Positions 35,409 to 47,878 of a stretch of 64,000 nucleotides of DNA are shown here, one piece after another. The translations under genes and the position numbers were made by a program. The stretch comes from an uncultured Muribaculaceae bacterium. GTDB lineage: Bacteria > Bacteroidota > Bacteroidia > Bacteroidales > Muribaculaceae. Below the pieces are notes generated by a model. It saw only the letters and a list, made by a program, of their open reading frames with translations, was not told where the DNA came from and did not search any database. Every line of letters begins with the position of its first letter. Within the stretch, counting starts at the first letter, position 1. The stretch is taken from assembly GCA_910586975.1 (NCBI GenBank), contig CAJUKX010000012.1, positions 9,008-73,007 of the forward strand, given 5' to 3'.

Positions 35409-37346
35409 TTATTGATTAATTGATTCGTTCACCTCGCGGGTAATTTGCTCTACAAAGGTAGCAATTTTCATCGAACCTTGATCACCTTCTCCCTGTTTTC
35501 TTACAGAAATTTCGCCGTTTGCCTGTTCTTTTTCGCCAACGACGAGCAGATATGGGATGCGTTTGAGCTCGTTGTCGCGAATTTTGCGTCCGATTTTTTC
35601 GTTTCGATCGTCTACAATCGCACGGATATCGGCCTGTTCAAGCTCGGCCATTACCTTGTAGGCATAGTCGTTGAACTTCTCTGAGATGGGCAGTACAACT
35701 ACCTGCTCGGGGGTGAGCCACAGGGGGAAGCGGCCTGCAGTGTGTTCGAGGAGCACAGCTACAAAACGTTCCATTGATCCGAAGGGAGCGCGGTGTATCA
35801 TCACGGGACGGTGCTTCTGGTTGTCGGCGCCGGTGTATTCGAGCTGGAAACGCTCGGGCAGGTTGTAGTCTACCTGAATTGTACCAAGCTGCCAGCGGCG
35901 GCCTATGGCGTCCTTGACCATGAAGTCGAGCTTGGGACCATAGAATGCTGCTTCGCCAAGTTCGGTACGGGCGTTCAGACCCTTTTCGGCGCAGGCTTCG
36001 ATGATGGCTTGCTCGGCCAGGTGCCAGTTTTCGTCAGAACCGATGTACTTTTCCTTGTGCTGGGGATCGCGGAGTGAAATCTGGGCTTCGAAGTTATCGA
36101 ATTTGAGAGCTTTAAAGATGTAGAATATAATGTCCATCACCTTGAGGAACTCGTCCTTGATCTGGTCGGGCGCACAGAAGATGTGGGCATCGTCCTGCGT
36201 AAAACCACGTACGCGGGTGAGGCCGTGGAGCTCACCGCTCTGTTCGTAGCGGTAAACTGTTCCGAATTCAGCCAGGCGCAGGGGCAGGTCGCGGTATGAG
36301 CGGGGCAGAGCGCGGAATATTTCGCAGTGGTGGGGGCAGTTCATCGGCTTGAGCAGGTATTCCTCGCCTTCCTGGGGTGTGTGGATGGGCTGGAATGAGT
36401 CTTTGCCGTATTTGGCATAGTGGCCTGAGGTCACATAGAGCATCTTGTTGCCGATGTGGGGTGTGATAACCTGCAGGTAGCCGTACTTTTTCTGAATCTT
36501 GCGGAGGAACTGCTCGAGGCGGTCGCGCAGAGCGGCACCCTTGGGAAGCCACAGGGGCAGACCGGCACCCACGTTCTGTGAGAATGCAAAGAGTTCCATT
36601 TCCTTGCCGAGCTTGCGGTGGTCGCGCTTCTTGGCTTCTTCGAGCAAGGCGAGGTATTCGTCGAGCATCTTCTTTTTGGGGAATGTGATGCCGTATACAC
36701 GAACGAGCTGGTTGCGCTTTTCGTCGCCGCGCCAGTAAGCACCGGCGAGCGATGTTATCTTTACTGCCTTGATGGGGGCGGTGTTGGGGATATGCGGGCC
36801 TCGGCAGAGGTCGGTGAAGTTGCCCTGGGTGTATGTGGTGATGTGGCCGTCTTCGAGCTCGGAGATAAGTTCGCACTTATATTCCTCGCCGCGGTCACCG
36901 AAGAGCTTGAGCGCATCGGCTTTGGAGATATCCTTGCGCACGATTTCTTCTTTGCTGCGGGCAAGCTCCAGCATTTTATTTTCGATTTTTGTAAAATCTT
37001 CGGAGGTGATTGTGTGTCCGGCGGGGTCGATGTCATAATAGAAACCGTTTTCGATAGCCGGACCGATGCCGAACTTCACGCCGGGATATAGTTCCTGAAG
37101 GGCTTCGGCAAGCAGGTGGGCAGATGAGTGCCAGAATGCGTGCTTGCCTTCGGCGTCATCCCACTTGAAGAGTTTAATGGCGGCATCGTTGTCGATGGGA
37201 CGGCTGAGATCCCATTCCTGGCCGTCAACGCTTGCAGCGAGAACATCCTCAGCGAGACGAGGGCTGATTGACTTGGCGATTTCAAGCGGAGTGATACCGG
37301 CTTCAAATTGCTTCACGCTGTTGTCGGGAAATGTAATGTTTATCAT
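35409..37346 (-). CDS. thrS: Threonyl-tRNA synthetase
   Basis: 645 residues: TGS domain (1-65), editing domain with [11 protein letters not shown] and the C-x3-H zinc site region ([13 protein letters not shown]), class II core with motif 2 ([28 protein letters not shown], positions about 363-390) and motif 3 ([11 protein letters not shown]), and the anticodon-binding domain. It charges tRNA-Thr. First gene of the translation operon. Confidence 0.98.
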   Translation of the reverse strand: MINITFPDNSVKQFEAGITPLEIAKSISPRLAEDVLAASVDGQEWDLSRPIDNDAAIKLFKWDDAEGKHAFWHSSAHLLAEALQELYPGVKFGIGPAIENGFYYDIDPAGHTITSEDFTKIENKMLELARSKEEIVRKDISKADALKLFGDRGEEYKCELISELEDGHITTYTQGNFTDLCRGPHIPNTAPIKAVKITSLAGAYWRGDEKRNQLVRVYGITFPKKKMLDEYLALLEEAKKRDHRKLGKEMELFAFSQNVGAGLPLWLPKGAALRDRLEQFLRKIQKKYGYLQVITPHIGNKMLYVTSGHYAKYGKDSFQPIHTPQEGEEYLLKPMNCPHHCEIFRALPRSYRDLPLRLAEFGTVYRYEQSGELHGLTRVRGFTQDDAHIFCAPDQIKDEFLKVMDIIFYIFKALKFDNFEAQISLRDPQHKEKYIGSDENWHLAEQAIIEACAEKGLNARTELGEAAFYGPKLDFMVKDAIGRRWQLGTIQVDYNLPERFQLEYTGADNQKHRPVMIHRAPFGSMERFVAVLLEHTAGRFPLWLTPEQVVVLPISEKFNDYAYKVMAELEQADIRAIVDDRNEKIGRKIRDNELKRIPYLLVVGEKEQANGEISVRKQGEGDQGSMKIATFVEQITREVNESINQ

Positions 37347-37410
37347 TTTTAAAGTATTGATTTATTGCTGATTAAGGTATACAAGGGCTTAATCGGCTAT
37401 TTTGTGGCCA

Positions 37411-37418
37411 CAAAGTTA
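37411..37418 (-). promoter_or_regulatory. Promoter -7 box of the thrS operon
   Basis: Plus-strand CAAAGTTA is TAACTTTG on the minus strand; leader of about 58 nt. No convincing -33 TTTG. Confidence 0.6.
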
Positions 37419-37526
37419 GCGATTTTTTTTGGATTTTGCACTATTTTAGAGCCTGATTTTGCGATGATTCCACGCTGAATTTTCATAGATTGGAGAATCG
37501 GCGCCAATTCTCTGATTTACATAAAA

Positions 37527-37553
37527 ATGGCCGACGCTTCGGGCGCCGGCCAT
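37527..37553 (-). terminator. Terminator after ftsH
   Basis: ATGGCCGGCGC pairs with GCGTCGGCCAT around a short loop (one G-U/mismatch), followed on the minus strand by TTTTTATG. It lies 10 bp past the ftsH stop. Confidence 0.85.
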
Positions 37554-37562
37554 ATATGGCGT

Positions 37563-39671
<2,109 letters not shown>

Positions 39672-39733
39672 AATGGAGTAATTAACAGTTCTTTGTAAAC
39701 AAAGCGCTTGGATGATGAATTAAACGGTCTCTG

Positions 39734-39753
39734 AGAGCGTGTTTGAATTTAAC
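39734..39753. repeat. Solitary copy of the terminal repeat of the 14579-14785 element
   Basis: Matches the 20-bp end of that element with one mismatch (AGAGCGTGTTTGAATTTAAC). It sits inside a small hairpin, CTGAGA..CGT / ACG..TCTCAG, immediately past the rsfS stop. No partner end lies nearby. Confidence 0.6.
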
Positions 39754-39759
39754 GCAGTC

Positions 39760-40122
39760 TCAGTCGAGATCGGGGTATTCTGTAATGACGGCGTCATTCC
39801 AAAGTTCTTCAAGATTGTATCGTGTACGGGCGTCGGGCAGGAAGATATGAACCCATACATCGCCATAATCAAGCACAACCCATTGCGAGTCGTCGTGGGC
39901 ACCGTCGCTGTTGAAGGGCTTTATGCCAGCGTCTTTTTGCAGGCGGTCGCGCAGATGGTCGGCTATGGCACCTACCTGGGTGGTTGAAGAACCTTCTGCT
40001 ATGATGAATGCCCGGGCTGAGGCTCCCGGTATGTTTTCGAGATCGACAAGTGTGATGGCACGTCCCTTACGGTCGCGGATAGCGTCGATTATAAGTTCAC
40101 GGATATCGGTGATTTCAGTCAT
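39760..40122 (-). CDS. rsfS: Ribosome silencing factor RsfS
   Basis: 120 residues, full-length RsfS/Iojap domain: KGRAITLVDLENIPGASARAFIIAEG, WVVLDYGDVWVHIFLPDARTRYNLEELW. It binds L14 and blocks subunit joining in starvation. A TACATTTG box (complement of 40162-40169) about 40 bp upstream is a likely promoter. ftsH follows downstream. Confidence 0.95.
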   Translation of the reverse strand: MTEITDIRELIIDAIRDRKGRAITLVDLENIPGASARAFIIAEGSSTTQVGAIADHLRDRLQKDAGIKPFNSDGAHDDSQWVVLDYGDVWVHIFLPDARTRYNLEELWNDAVITEYPDLD

Positions 40123-40258
40123 TCAAATAGAATATATCGAGGATGAATTTTTAAAATACGACAAATGTACGAATAAAATGGCAAATGTTAAAATTTTAAG
40201 TGCCATTCATTATTAAAACAAGTTAAAAGCTAAAAAGATTGGTATAAGGATGAGGTTT

Positions 40259-41512
40259 TCATTCGTAGCGCATGGTTGAAGCCGGGTCGATGTGTGCGGC
40301 CATACGTGCCGGAAGTATGAGTATGAGCCATGCACCGAGGGCTACTCCGGCATTGAGCGCGAGGATGCTTATCCTGTTTATCTCAAACGGGACGTATGCC
40401 AGATAGTACATGTGGGGGTCGAGGGGCAGGAAGTGAGTGGCATTCTGAATGAGCATCAGCCCTATGGCAAGAACATTGCCGATGATCATGCCCAATCCTA
40501 CGAGCCGCAATGCCGTGTAGACAAAGATTCGGCTTACCTGACGGCGTGTGGCTCCTATTGCCCGCAGCAATCCTATGGTGGGTACACGGTCGAGGATGAT
40601 TATGAAAAGACTTGATATGAGTGTGAATGTTGCCACGCATATCATCAGTATGAATATTACTACTACATTGGTGTCAAGGAGGTCGAGCCAGCTGAAAAAC
40701 AGCGCCCCCGAGTTATAAACGTTGTTCACCGGATATACACCCGATATCTCGCCGCGGCTGTAGGCTTCGAGCAATGCTGCCTGTAGTTTTTCGGTAGCCG
40801 GGATTATGGCCTTGGTGTCAATGCCTTCAATGGCGACGGATGTGCATGTGCTGTCGCCGCCCTCTCCCAGTCGTTGCATCAGTGGCAGCGATGTATATAC
40901 GATGGCATCATCGTATTCGCCAAAGTTTGACTGATAAAGCCCCGAGATGTAAACCCTGCGCATTTTGGGCTGCTCGTTTACGAAGAAGTAGAGGTATACC
41001 TTATCGCCGGTGTCAAGGTTTAGCTTGTCGGCCATGGGGCGCGAGATCACTATGCTGTCTACGGCTGCCGTGTCGGCATAGTCGGGCCATGTGCCGGCGG
41101 TGAGAATGCTCTTTTCGAATGAATTGTCATGAGCCTTGCCGTGTGAGATGCATTGAATTGCCATGAAGTCGTCGTCGGTCTTGAGTATGGCATGGCGCGT
41201 GAAGGCCGGCACGGGCTTGGAGCCGGGCAGCGTACGGGTGATTATAGAGCTTAGGGTGTCGGATATGCAAAGCTCGTTGTCGGATGTAGCCGAGTAGTAG
41301 TCGTAAGAAGGTAATACTACTACATTGTCGTCAAACCCCATAACCTTGCGCTCGATCTCGTGCTTGAAACCTGAAGCCACAGCAAGGCTAAGCTCCATCA
41401 CCATGAGTGCGAGAGCTACCCCGGCCACTGCTATCACCACGCCTGTAGCGGTGCTGGCCGGTGCATTATGTCGTAGCCTTATGCGGTTTGAAAACCAGTA
41501 GCTGAAATTCAT
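40259..41512 (-). CDS. LolE/FtsX-type ABC transporter permease
   Basis: 417 residues: an N-terminal membrane helix (about 23-47), a large extracytoplasmic domain (50-270) and three C-terminal helices (about 280-405) with the FtsX-domain pattern RVPTIGLLRAIGATRRQVSRIF. This is the architecture of the lipoprotein-releasing permeases LolC/LolE. The matching ATPase gene is not adjacent. Inferred role: release of lipoproteins towards the outer membrane. Confidence 0.85.
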   Translation of the reverse strand: MNFSYWFSNRIRLRHNAPASTATGVVIAVAGVALALMVMELSLAVASGFKHEIERKVMGFDDNVVVLPSYDYYSATSDNELCISDTLSSIITRTLPGSKPVPAFTRHAILKTDDDFMAIQCISHGKAHDNSFEKSILTAGTWPDYADTAAVDSIVISRPMADKLNLDTGDKVYLYFFVNEQPKMRRVYISGLYQSNFGEYDDAIVYTSLPLMQRLGEGGDSTCTSVAIEGIDTKAIIPATEKLQAALLEAYSRGEISGVYPVNNVYNSGALFFSWLDLLDTNVVVIFILMICVATFTLISSLFIIILDRVPTIGLLRAIGATRRQVSRIFVYTALRLVGLGMIIGNVLAIGLMLIQNATHFLPLDPHMYYLAYVPFEINRISILALNAGVALGAWLILILPARMAAHIDPASTMRYE

Positions 41513-41546
41513 TGGAGCTTGTTCATATTTAGGATTAAAGCGCTAC

Positions 41547-43964
41547 TTATAGGAGCAGAGCCAATTGATAAACTACAAAAGCAACAATCCAGGCCACCAA
41601 AGTGTTGTAGACGACGCTGAATGCTCCATAGCGCCAATCACCGCTTTCGCGTACTATGGCAGTGACAGTGGCCATGCAGGGGCAGTAGAGCAATATGAAT
41701 ACCAGGAAAGCCAGGGCCGAGGCCGCTGTGAAATCAGGTTTGCCGTCGGGTCCGGGAGCCGAAAGACGCTCGCCGAGGCTCTGGTTGGTGAAGGCTTCGT
41801 CGTCGGTGTACAGCACACCCAGAGTCGACACCACAATTTCTTTTGCAGGTACACCGGCCAGAGCGGCCACTGTTGAACGCCATGTGAACCCGAGCGGTTC
41901 CATGACGGGATTAACTATCTTGCCGAGCGCTTCGAGATAAGAGTCACGCGAGAGATCTACCGTTGTTGAGTACGAAGCCGGGTCGGTGTGTGTTGCAGTA
42001 TCGTCATGTCGGGGGAAATAATTGAGCGCCCATACTATAATGCTTGCAAAAAGTATGATTCCACCCATCTTTTTGAGGTATTGCACACCCTTTGACCATG
42101 TATGCTTCATTGAGCCTTTGAATGTGGGCATGCGGTAGGGAGGCAGCTCCATTACAAAGGGCGTTTCGTCTTTATGGAAGAAGAACCGGCGCAGCAGGCG
42201 TGCCGTGAGTACGGCTATAGCTATGCCGAGTACGTACAGCCCCAGAAATACCAATGCTGCGTATGAGTAGAAGAATGTACCGATGAGCAGCACGTACAGC
42301 GGCAGGCGGGCCGAGCACGACATGAACGGATTGATGAGTATGGTGATTAGGCGGCTCGACCGGCTCTCGATGGTGCGGGTGGCTATTATGGCCGGTACAT
42401 TGCAGCCAAAGCCCATTATAAGAGGGATAAATGATTTGCCGTGCAGCCCCACCCGGTGCATTATCTTATCCATGATGAATGCCGCTCGTGCCATATAACC
42501 CGAGTCTTCCATGAAAGATATGCAGAAGTATAGTATAAGTATGTTGGGCAGGAATACTATAACACCGCCTACACCGCCTATTATACCGTCGGCAACGAGG
42601 TCTTTCAGTATTCCGTCGGGCATATAGGTCTTGACTAATACGCTCAGGTTTTCGACAAGGGTCTCAATCCAGTCCATAGGATACTGGCCCACAAAGAATG
42701 TAGCCCAGAATATGAAGAACATTATGAGCAGGAATATGGGGAAGCCAAACAGCTTATTGGTAACAATGGCGTCGATGATGGTGGTTGATTGTTGATTGGA
42801 GCGTTCTCCGGCCTGCATTGTTTCAGCAAGGGCGCCTGCTATGTAACCATATTTTTCGGCTGCGATGATCGAGGATATGTCTTCCTGCATGATGCGCTCA
42901 AGGTCGTTGCGCAGATAGTTGCGTTTTTCTACCAGGTTGTCGTAATTGTCGGCATCGCGCAGCAAGCGTTCAACCTCGGTGTCGCCTTCGATGAATTTAA
43001 TGGCAAGGTATCGGGGTGAGAAGTGTCGTCCGATTTTTGGTTGGGCCTTGATCATGTCGATGAGTATTCTCAAGGCTTTCTCAATGTCGTTGTTCAGGGT
43101 TACGTGTACGTGGCGTACATTCTCGTTTTTACCCTCGTACACATTTATCACAGTATCAAGCAGGGCGTTGATTCCTTCGCCGTTGCGGGCTACCACGGGT
43201 ACCATGGGCACGCCGATCATGCCGCCAAGCTCCTTGTAATTGAGGTTGGCGCCCGATGCTTGTAGCTCGTCATACATATTTAAGGCAATGACCATGGACC
43301 GGTCCATGTCTATAAGCTCGGTGGTCAGATATAGGTTGCGCTCAAGATTTGATGCGTCGACCACGTTGATTATTATATCCGGATTGTTTTCGCGCAGATA
43401 TTTGCGCACATACAGCTCTTCGGGGGAGTATGCGGCCAGTGAATAAGTGCCGGGAAGGTCAGACAGGCGAATGTTGTAACCTCGATATTCAAAGAAAGTG
43501 GTTTTGATGTCGACGGTGACTCCGCCGTAATTGCCCACATGTTCGCGCGAACCCGACAGACAGTTGTAAAGCGATGTCTTGCCGCAGTTGGGGTTTCCAA
43601 TCAGAGCAATGTTGATGGTACGGCTTGCATGGTCGATGCGTGAATCAGAATTGAGCGTGTCGGATTGTTGATGGCGGGCAGTGTGCTCGTCACCATGCGA
43701 TTTGTCATTAGCGGTGATGTGTGAAGACTCATCATCGTTATCAATTTTTATGACTTCAATCATTTCGGCCTCTGCACGACGCAGCGACACTGCATATCCA
43801 AGCAGTTCATATTTGATAGGGTCTTTGAGTGGCGCGTCGAGTAGCACCTTTACTTCGCGACCGCGTACAAATCCCATCTCGATAACGCGCTTTCTGAACG
43901 CACCATGGCCGAGAATCTTTACCACAACTCCGGTTTCACCGGTCTTTAGTTCCGACAGTTTCAC
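41547..43964 (-). CDS. feoB: Ferrous iron transporter, FeoA-FeoB fusion
   Basis: About 805 residues from GTG 43964. The first 75 residues are FeoA (KLSELKTGETGVVVKILGHG); a linker leads to the FeoB G-domain (GNPNCGKTSLYN, DLPGTYSLAAYS) and the membrane part with two Gate regions (FGCNVPAIIATRTI). It imports Fe2+. An ATG at 44018 would add 18 residues, but homologues begin at the KLSELKTGE segment, so the GTG is preferred. Fused FeoAB is common in Bacteroidales. A repeat copy lies 77 bp upstream. Confidence 0.95.
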   Translation of the reverse strand: MKLSELKTGETGVVVKILGHGAFRKRVIEMGFVRGREVKVLLDAPLKDPIKYELLGYAVSLRRAEAEMIEVIKIDNDDESSHITANDKSHGDEHTARHQQSDTLNSDSRIDHASRTINIALIGNPNCGKTSLYNCLSGSREHVGNYGGVTVDIKTTFFEYRGYNIRLSDLPGTYSLAAYSPEELYVRKYLRENNPDIIINVVDASNLERNLYLTTELIDMDRSMVIALNMYDELQASGANLNYKELGGMIGVPMVPVVARNGEGINALLDTVINVYEGKNENVRHVHVTLNNDIEKALRILIDMIKAQPKIGRHFSPRYLAIKFIEGDTEVERLLRDADNYDNLVEKRNYLRNDLERIMQEDISSIIAAEKYGYIAGALAETMQAGERSNQQSTTIIDAIVTNKLFGFPIFLLIMFFIFWATFFVGQYPMDWIETLVENLSVLVKTYMPDGILKDLVADGIIGGVGGVIVFLPNILILYFCISFMEDSGYMARAAFIMDKIMHRVGLHGKSFIPLIMGFGCNVPAIIATRTIESRSSRLITILINPFMSCSARLPLYVLLIGTFFYSYAALVFLGLYVLGIAIAVLTARLLRRFFFHKDETPFVMELPPYRMPTFKGSMKHTWSKGVQYLKKMGGIILFASIIVWALNYFPRHDDTATHTDPASYSTTVDLSRDSYLEALGKIVNPVMEPLGFTWRSTVAALAGVPAKEIVVSTLGVLYTDDEAFTNQSLGERLSAPGPDGKPDFTAASALAFLVFILLYCPCMATVTAIVRESGDWRYGAFSVVYNTLVAWIVAFVVYQLALLL

Positions 43965-44040
43965 TTTCAAGTCTAATTTATCAAGTGCAAAGGTCGAAAA
44001 AAAACGCCAAATATGCAAGCTTATTTAAACTAATTTTAAA

Positions 44041-44172
44041 TAAGTAATCATAGAAAAATAGTTTATATCATCTGCTTGCCTTATGAACGCATCTTCAACC
44101 CTCTTCATCGTATTGAATCTTCTGTCCCTAAGACGGCGCATATAATATAAACTATTTTCCAAAGCTCACTTA
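44041..44172. repeat. MITE-like repeat, copy 2, with a 34-bp internal deletion
   Basis: Same ends as copies 1 and 3, but only 132 bp: one CCCTCTTCATCG unit and the palindrome between the two units are missing, exactly what recombination between the 12-bp direct repeats would give. Located upstream of feoB. Confidence 0.85.
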
Positions 44173-44335
44173 AGTCAGCAATGGCTTTTTTGTTTGTATT
44201 ATATATGCCCATCAGGCAAGGAGGTGATATGGACAATTGATTGTGTTTTGTGGTTTGCCAATTCTGTTATAATATAATTGAGTTTGTGCCAATGGTATAA
44301 AGGATTATGGAATTAGAATGAATTATATATGCGAA

Positions 44336-44848
44336 TCATTCTAACTCCATCATGTCGAAGAACATTAATCTCGTATGATCGTTTTCTTCTTTTTGAGTAA
44401 GTTTTACAAAGCCATTCTTTTCGTAAAAGTTAACAGCGGTAAGATACGCATCCACAGTAATGAACCTGAAGGCAGAGTAATTACTGTCGGTATCGAGCAT
44501 ATCTTTAATGAGATTTATCAGCTTTGTACCTATATGCAGTCCTCTATGTTTTGATGATACAGCTAATCTGCCAATCTTTATTGCAGGGTAACTGCTGAAT
44601 TTCTTTCCATCCGGAAAACGGTTCTTGATTTTCCTCCACTGGTTATTTGTTACTTCTTGCTTACTGATTTTATCGTTCAATAATCAAAAGTATGCAGCAA
44701 TATGACCTTCATCCTCAAGTAAGAAAGAGTTGGCAATACGTTTGTTAAGGAAGCTCTTGGCATCCTCTACAAGAAAATTGTTCAAATCTTCATCACCACA
44801 GTCAAAGTTGGCGAGATTTGACTCGGCGGTTAGCCTGACAAGCTTCAT
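44336..44848 (-). pseudogene. GNAT acetyltransferase (toxin-like) interrupted by one in-frame TGA
   Basis: The frame from ATG 44848 encodes MKLVRLTAESNLANFDCGDE and a following helix, typical of Bacteroidales GNAT proteins; it stops at TGA 44684-44686 after HIAAYF and continues in the same frame with LLNDKISKQEVTNNQW, then the acetyl-CoA loop region (RLAVSSKHRGLHIGTKLI) and the NFYEKNGF ending. Without the stop it would be 170 residues. The last 115 codons could be used from a TTG, but that lacks the N-terminal strand. With the small upstream gene it looks like a GNAT-type toxin-antitoxin operon in decay. Confidence 0.8.
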
Positions 44849-44849
44849 C

Positions 44850-45020
44850 TTACAGGCAGACGGTTATTAATTTTTTAGCTTCTTTGACAGCTTCTTTGAG
44901 CAAGCGCGTATTTTCGGCACGTTGCTCCTTGGTGAGATTTTCCACTTCCCGCATTCTTTCCTCAAAACGGATGGCATCTTCACCGGTCAAAATAGGGGTT
45001 TCGGCTATAGGTCTTGCCAT
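44850..45020 (-). CDS. Small putative antitoxin of the GNAT pair
   Basis: 56 residues: starts MARPIAETPILTGEDAIRFE and continues as a charged helix rich in Lys/Glu. It precedes the GNAT gene by 1 bp and has its own promoter. The head PILTGEDAIRF and the helical tail match the small partner genes found before Bacteroidales GNAT toxins; no DNA-binding motif is evident. Intact, in contrast to the GNAT gene. Confidence 0.7.
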   Translation of the reverse strand: MARPIAETPILTGEDAIRFEERMREVENLTKEQRAENTRLLKEAVKEAKKLITVCL

Positions 45021-45049
45021 AATTGTTTATCTGTTAATTTATTCGTTTA

Positions 45050-45057
45050 CAAAGATA
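45050..45057 (-). promoter_or_regulatory. Promoter -7 box of the GNAT toxin-antitoxin operon
   Basis: Plus-strand CAAAGATA is TATCTTTG on the minus strand; leader of about 23 nt. Confidence 0.6.
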
Positions 45058-45128
45058 CAACAAATTTCTGATACATTTGGTCATTGATATAATAAATATT
45101 TTGCAGTGCATCAGTTTTGCAAACAGCA

Positions 45129-45153
45129 AGAGCCGCTCAGTGGGCGGCTCTTG
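45129..45153 (-). terminator. Hairpin ending the rprXY operon
   Basis: AAGAGCCGC pairs with GCGGCTCTT around a 7-nt loop, 28 bp past the response regulator stop. The T-run is weak. Confidence 0.6.
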
Positions 45154-45180
45154 ATATTGGTGGGTTAAATGGAGGCTTTA

Positions 45181-45888
<708 letters not shown>

Positions 45889-45893
45889 AATTA

Positions 45894-47423
45894 TCAGTTT
45901 TTAGAGAGTGGGAGTAATATTATAAATTTTGTTCCTATATTTAATTCGCTTTCGCAGGTGATGGTGCCGCCGAGTTCGGTAACCATCTTCTTGACGTATG
46001 CCAGTCCGAGTCCGAATCCTTTTACGTCGTGGCGGTTGCCGGTAGACACTCGGTAGAATTTGTCAAAAATCTTTTTCACATCATCGCGTCGTATTCCTAT
46101 ACCGTTGTCGGTGATTGTAATTTCGAGTTGGTCGTTTGGAAGGTCGCGCGAGCCTACTATCAGTTGCAGCGGACGTTCTTCAGAGCGGTATTTGACGGCG
46201 TTGTCGAGCAGATTGAAAATTACGTTTGTGAAGTGCATTTCGTCTACGTCGACAAGTGCGTTCATAGCGTCGAGATTGGCAATGATGTGGCCGCCATACT
46301 TCTCTACCTTAAGCTTGAAAGTGTTCACAATGTTATACACTACCAGGTTGGCGTCGATTTCTTCAATCTTGAGTGTTGCCTTCTGGCGGTCGAACAGCGA
46401 CATCTGAAGTACCTTCTCCACCTGGAAGCGCAGGCGCTTGGTCTCGTCGTTGATTACCTGGGATATCTGCTGGAGCATGGCCGGCGACTTGCGTATGTCG
46501 GGGTCGTTGAGCATCTGTCCTGCAAGCGAGATTCCCGAGATAGGGGTCTTGAACTCGTGAGTCATGTTGTTGATAAAGTCGTTTTTCATCTCGGTGAGCT
46601 TCTTCTGTCGGAATGCCACGATGATGGTATAAACGAAGATAATCAACAGTATGAAAGTGAAGGCAAAAGCCGGCACCATGAACGATATTGACTTGAATAT
46701 GAAGTCTTTCATGGTGGGGAAGTAAACCTTCAGGAAATATAGTTGCGAGGACGGGTCGCGCGGGAAAAGAGTCTGAGAGAAAGCGCTTTCCTTGTCAGAA
46801 TCCTGCCTGAACCCCTCAGAGCGGTATTGCACCACGCCCGAACGGTTGACCACAGCGTACTCAAACGGAGCGTCGATGCCCAAGGTGTCGAGCTGGGCAC
46901 GCAGGTATTTGCGCACCAAGGCCGAGTCGGCTCGTTCGCTTATGGGGCGGTCTGAGGCGGTGGCTATGATGTTGAGGATTACATCGTCGAGCACTCCGCG
47001 CTGATACAGGAAGTGGTCGCGGTATACATCCTGCATTTTTCTGAAATGCTGGCTCATGAGCGGGCCACCGGTCTGTATTTTGGTGATTTCAGAGGCATCG
47101 CCCTTGATGGTGAGGTCGGCCTGCAGACCTGTGGATGTGGAGAATGACACCTTGACGCCTTCCTGGCTGGGAAGCGCCGAGCCGGCTCGTTGGGCATATA
47201 TCGACTGCGATTCGATGAGACTCACCTGGTCTTCGAGGAAGTAGGTTGTCTCGTCTTGTTCGAGCTTCTGTGCAACAGCAAAAAGACTTTGCTTGACGCC
47301 TTGCGAGAACTGTTCGTAGCGAATGCCAACTATATTTTTCATATAAAAAATCTGAATACACAGAAGGCCGATGAAGGTGAACGCCATCAGTACAGTCAGA
47401 ATCCATATAGTTTGCTTCTTCAT
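45894..47423 (-). CDS. rprX: Sensor histidine kinase, RprX-like
   Basis: 509 residues: membrane helices at about 7-28 and 245-270 bracket a periplasmic sensor domain; H-box THEFKTPISGI (His289), then the N box NLLDNAVKYR, G1 ITDNGIGI and G2 KGFGLGLAYV. It belongs with the response regulator downstream. It is the first gene of the operon. No perfect promoter box was found in the AT-rich stretch 47424-47686. Confidence 0.88.
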   Translation of the reverse strand: MKKQTIWILTVLMAFTFIGLLCIQIFYMKNIVGIRYEQFSQGVKQSLFAVAQKLEQDETTYFLEDQVSLIESQSIYAQRAGSALPSQEGVKVSFSTSTGLQADLTIKGDASEITKIQTGGPLMSQHFRKMQDVYRDHFLYQRGVLDDVILNIIATASDRPISERADSALVRKYLRAQLDTLGIDAPFEYAVVNRSGVVQYRSEGFRQDSDKESAFSQTLFPRDPSSQLYFLKVYFPTMKDFIFKSISFMVPAFAFTFILLIIFVYTIIVAFRQKKLTEMKNDFINNMTHEFKTPISGISLAGQMLNDPDIRKSPAMLQQISQVINDETKRLRFQVEKVLQMSLFDRQKATLKIEEIDANLVVYNIVNTFKLKVEKYGGHIIANLDAMNALVDVDEMHFTNVIFNLLDNAVKYRSEERPLQLIVGSRDLPNDQLEITITDNGIGIRRDDVKKIFDKFYRVSTGNRHDVKGFGLGLAYVKKMVTELGGTITCESELNIGTKFIILLPLSKN

Positions 47424-47686
47424 ATTATTTTATAGTGCCGGAGACCGGCGATAGACTTTTTCTTTATCTAATTTAACAATTGAAACGAATTAATGTTTGC
47501 ATTTTTTTACTTAACATAAATTTTTTAAATGCTATGCCAAGAAAAGAAGATGCGGAAAAATTAATCTGTTAACATTTAAATGCAAATTTAACTAAAAATA
47601 TTTTCCATCCAAAATTTGATGTTAAAATTTTGCCCTAAATTAGAAAATTATAGTCAAAACAGATTACTTTTAACATATTTTTGATG

Positions 47687-47694
47687 TAACTTTG
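47687..47694 (+). promoter_or_regulatory. Promoter -7 box upstream of MITE copy 3
   Basis: TAACTTTG, perfect match. The predicted start near 47701 falls on the first bases of the repeat, so the whole repeat would be part of the 5' leader of the 47879 gene. Confidence 0.65.
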
Positions 47695-47699
47695 CGATA

Positions 47700-47865
47700 T
47701 AAGTAATCATTGAAAAATAGTTTATACCATCTGCTTGCCTTATGAACGCATCTTCAACCCTCTTCATCGGTCACGTAGCTACGGCTACGCTCCCTCTTCA
47801 TCGTATTGAATCTGCTGTCCATAATTCGGCGCATATAATATAAACTATTTTCCAAAGCTTACTTA
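47700..47865. repeat. 166-bp MITE-like repeat, copy 3
   Basis: Same length and layout as copy 1: ends TAAGTAATCATTG and CAAAGCTTACTTA, two CCCTCTTCATCG units and the CACGTAGCTACGGCTACG core. It lies between a promoter box and the ATG at 47879. Confidence 0.85.
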
Positions 47866-47878
47866 TCTGATATTATCT

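Noticed and set aside
44336..44680. Stand-alone 114-residue GNAT protein
   Set aside because: The missing N-terminal part is encoded just upstream in the same frame, separated by a single TGA, so a broken full-length gene explains it better.
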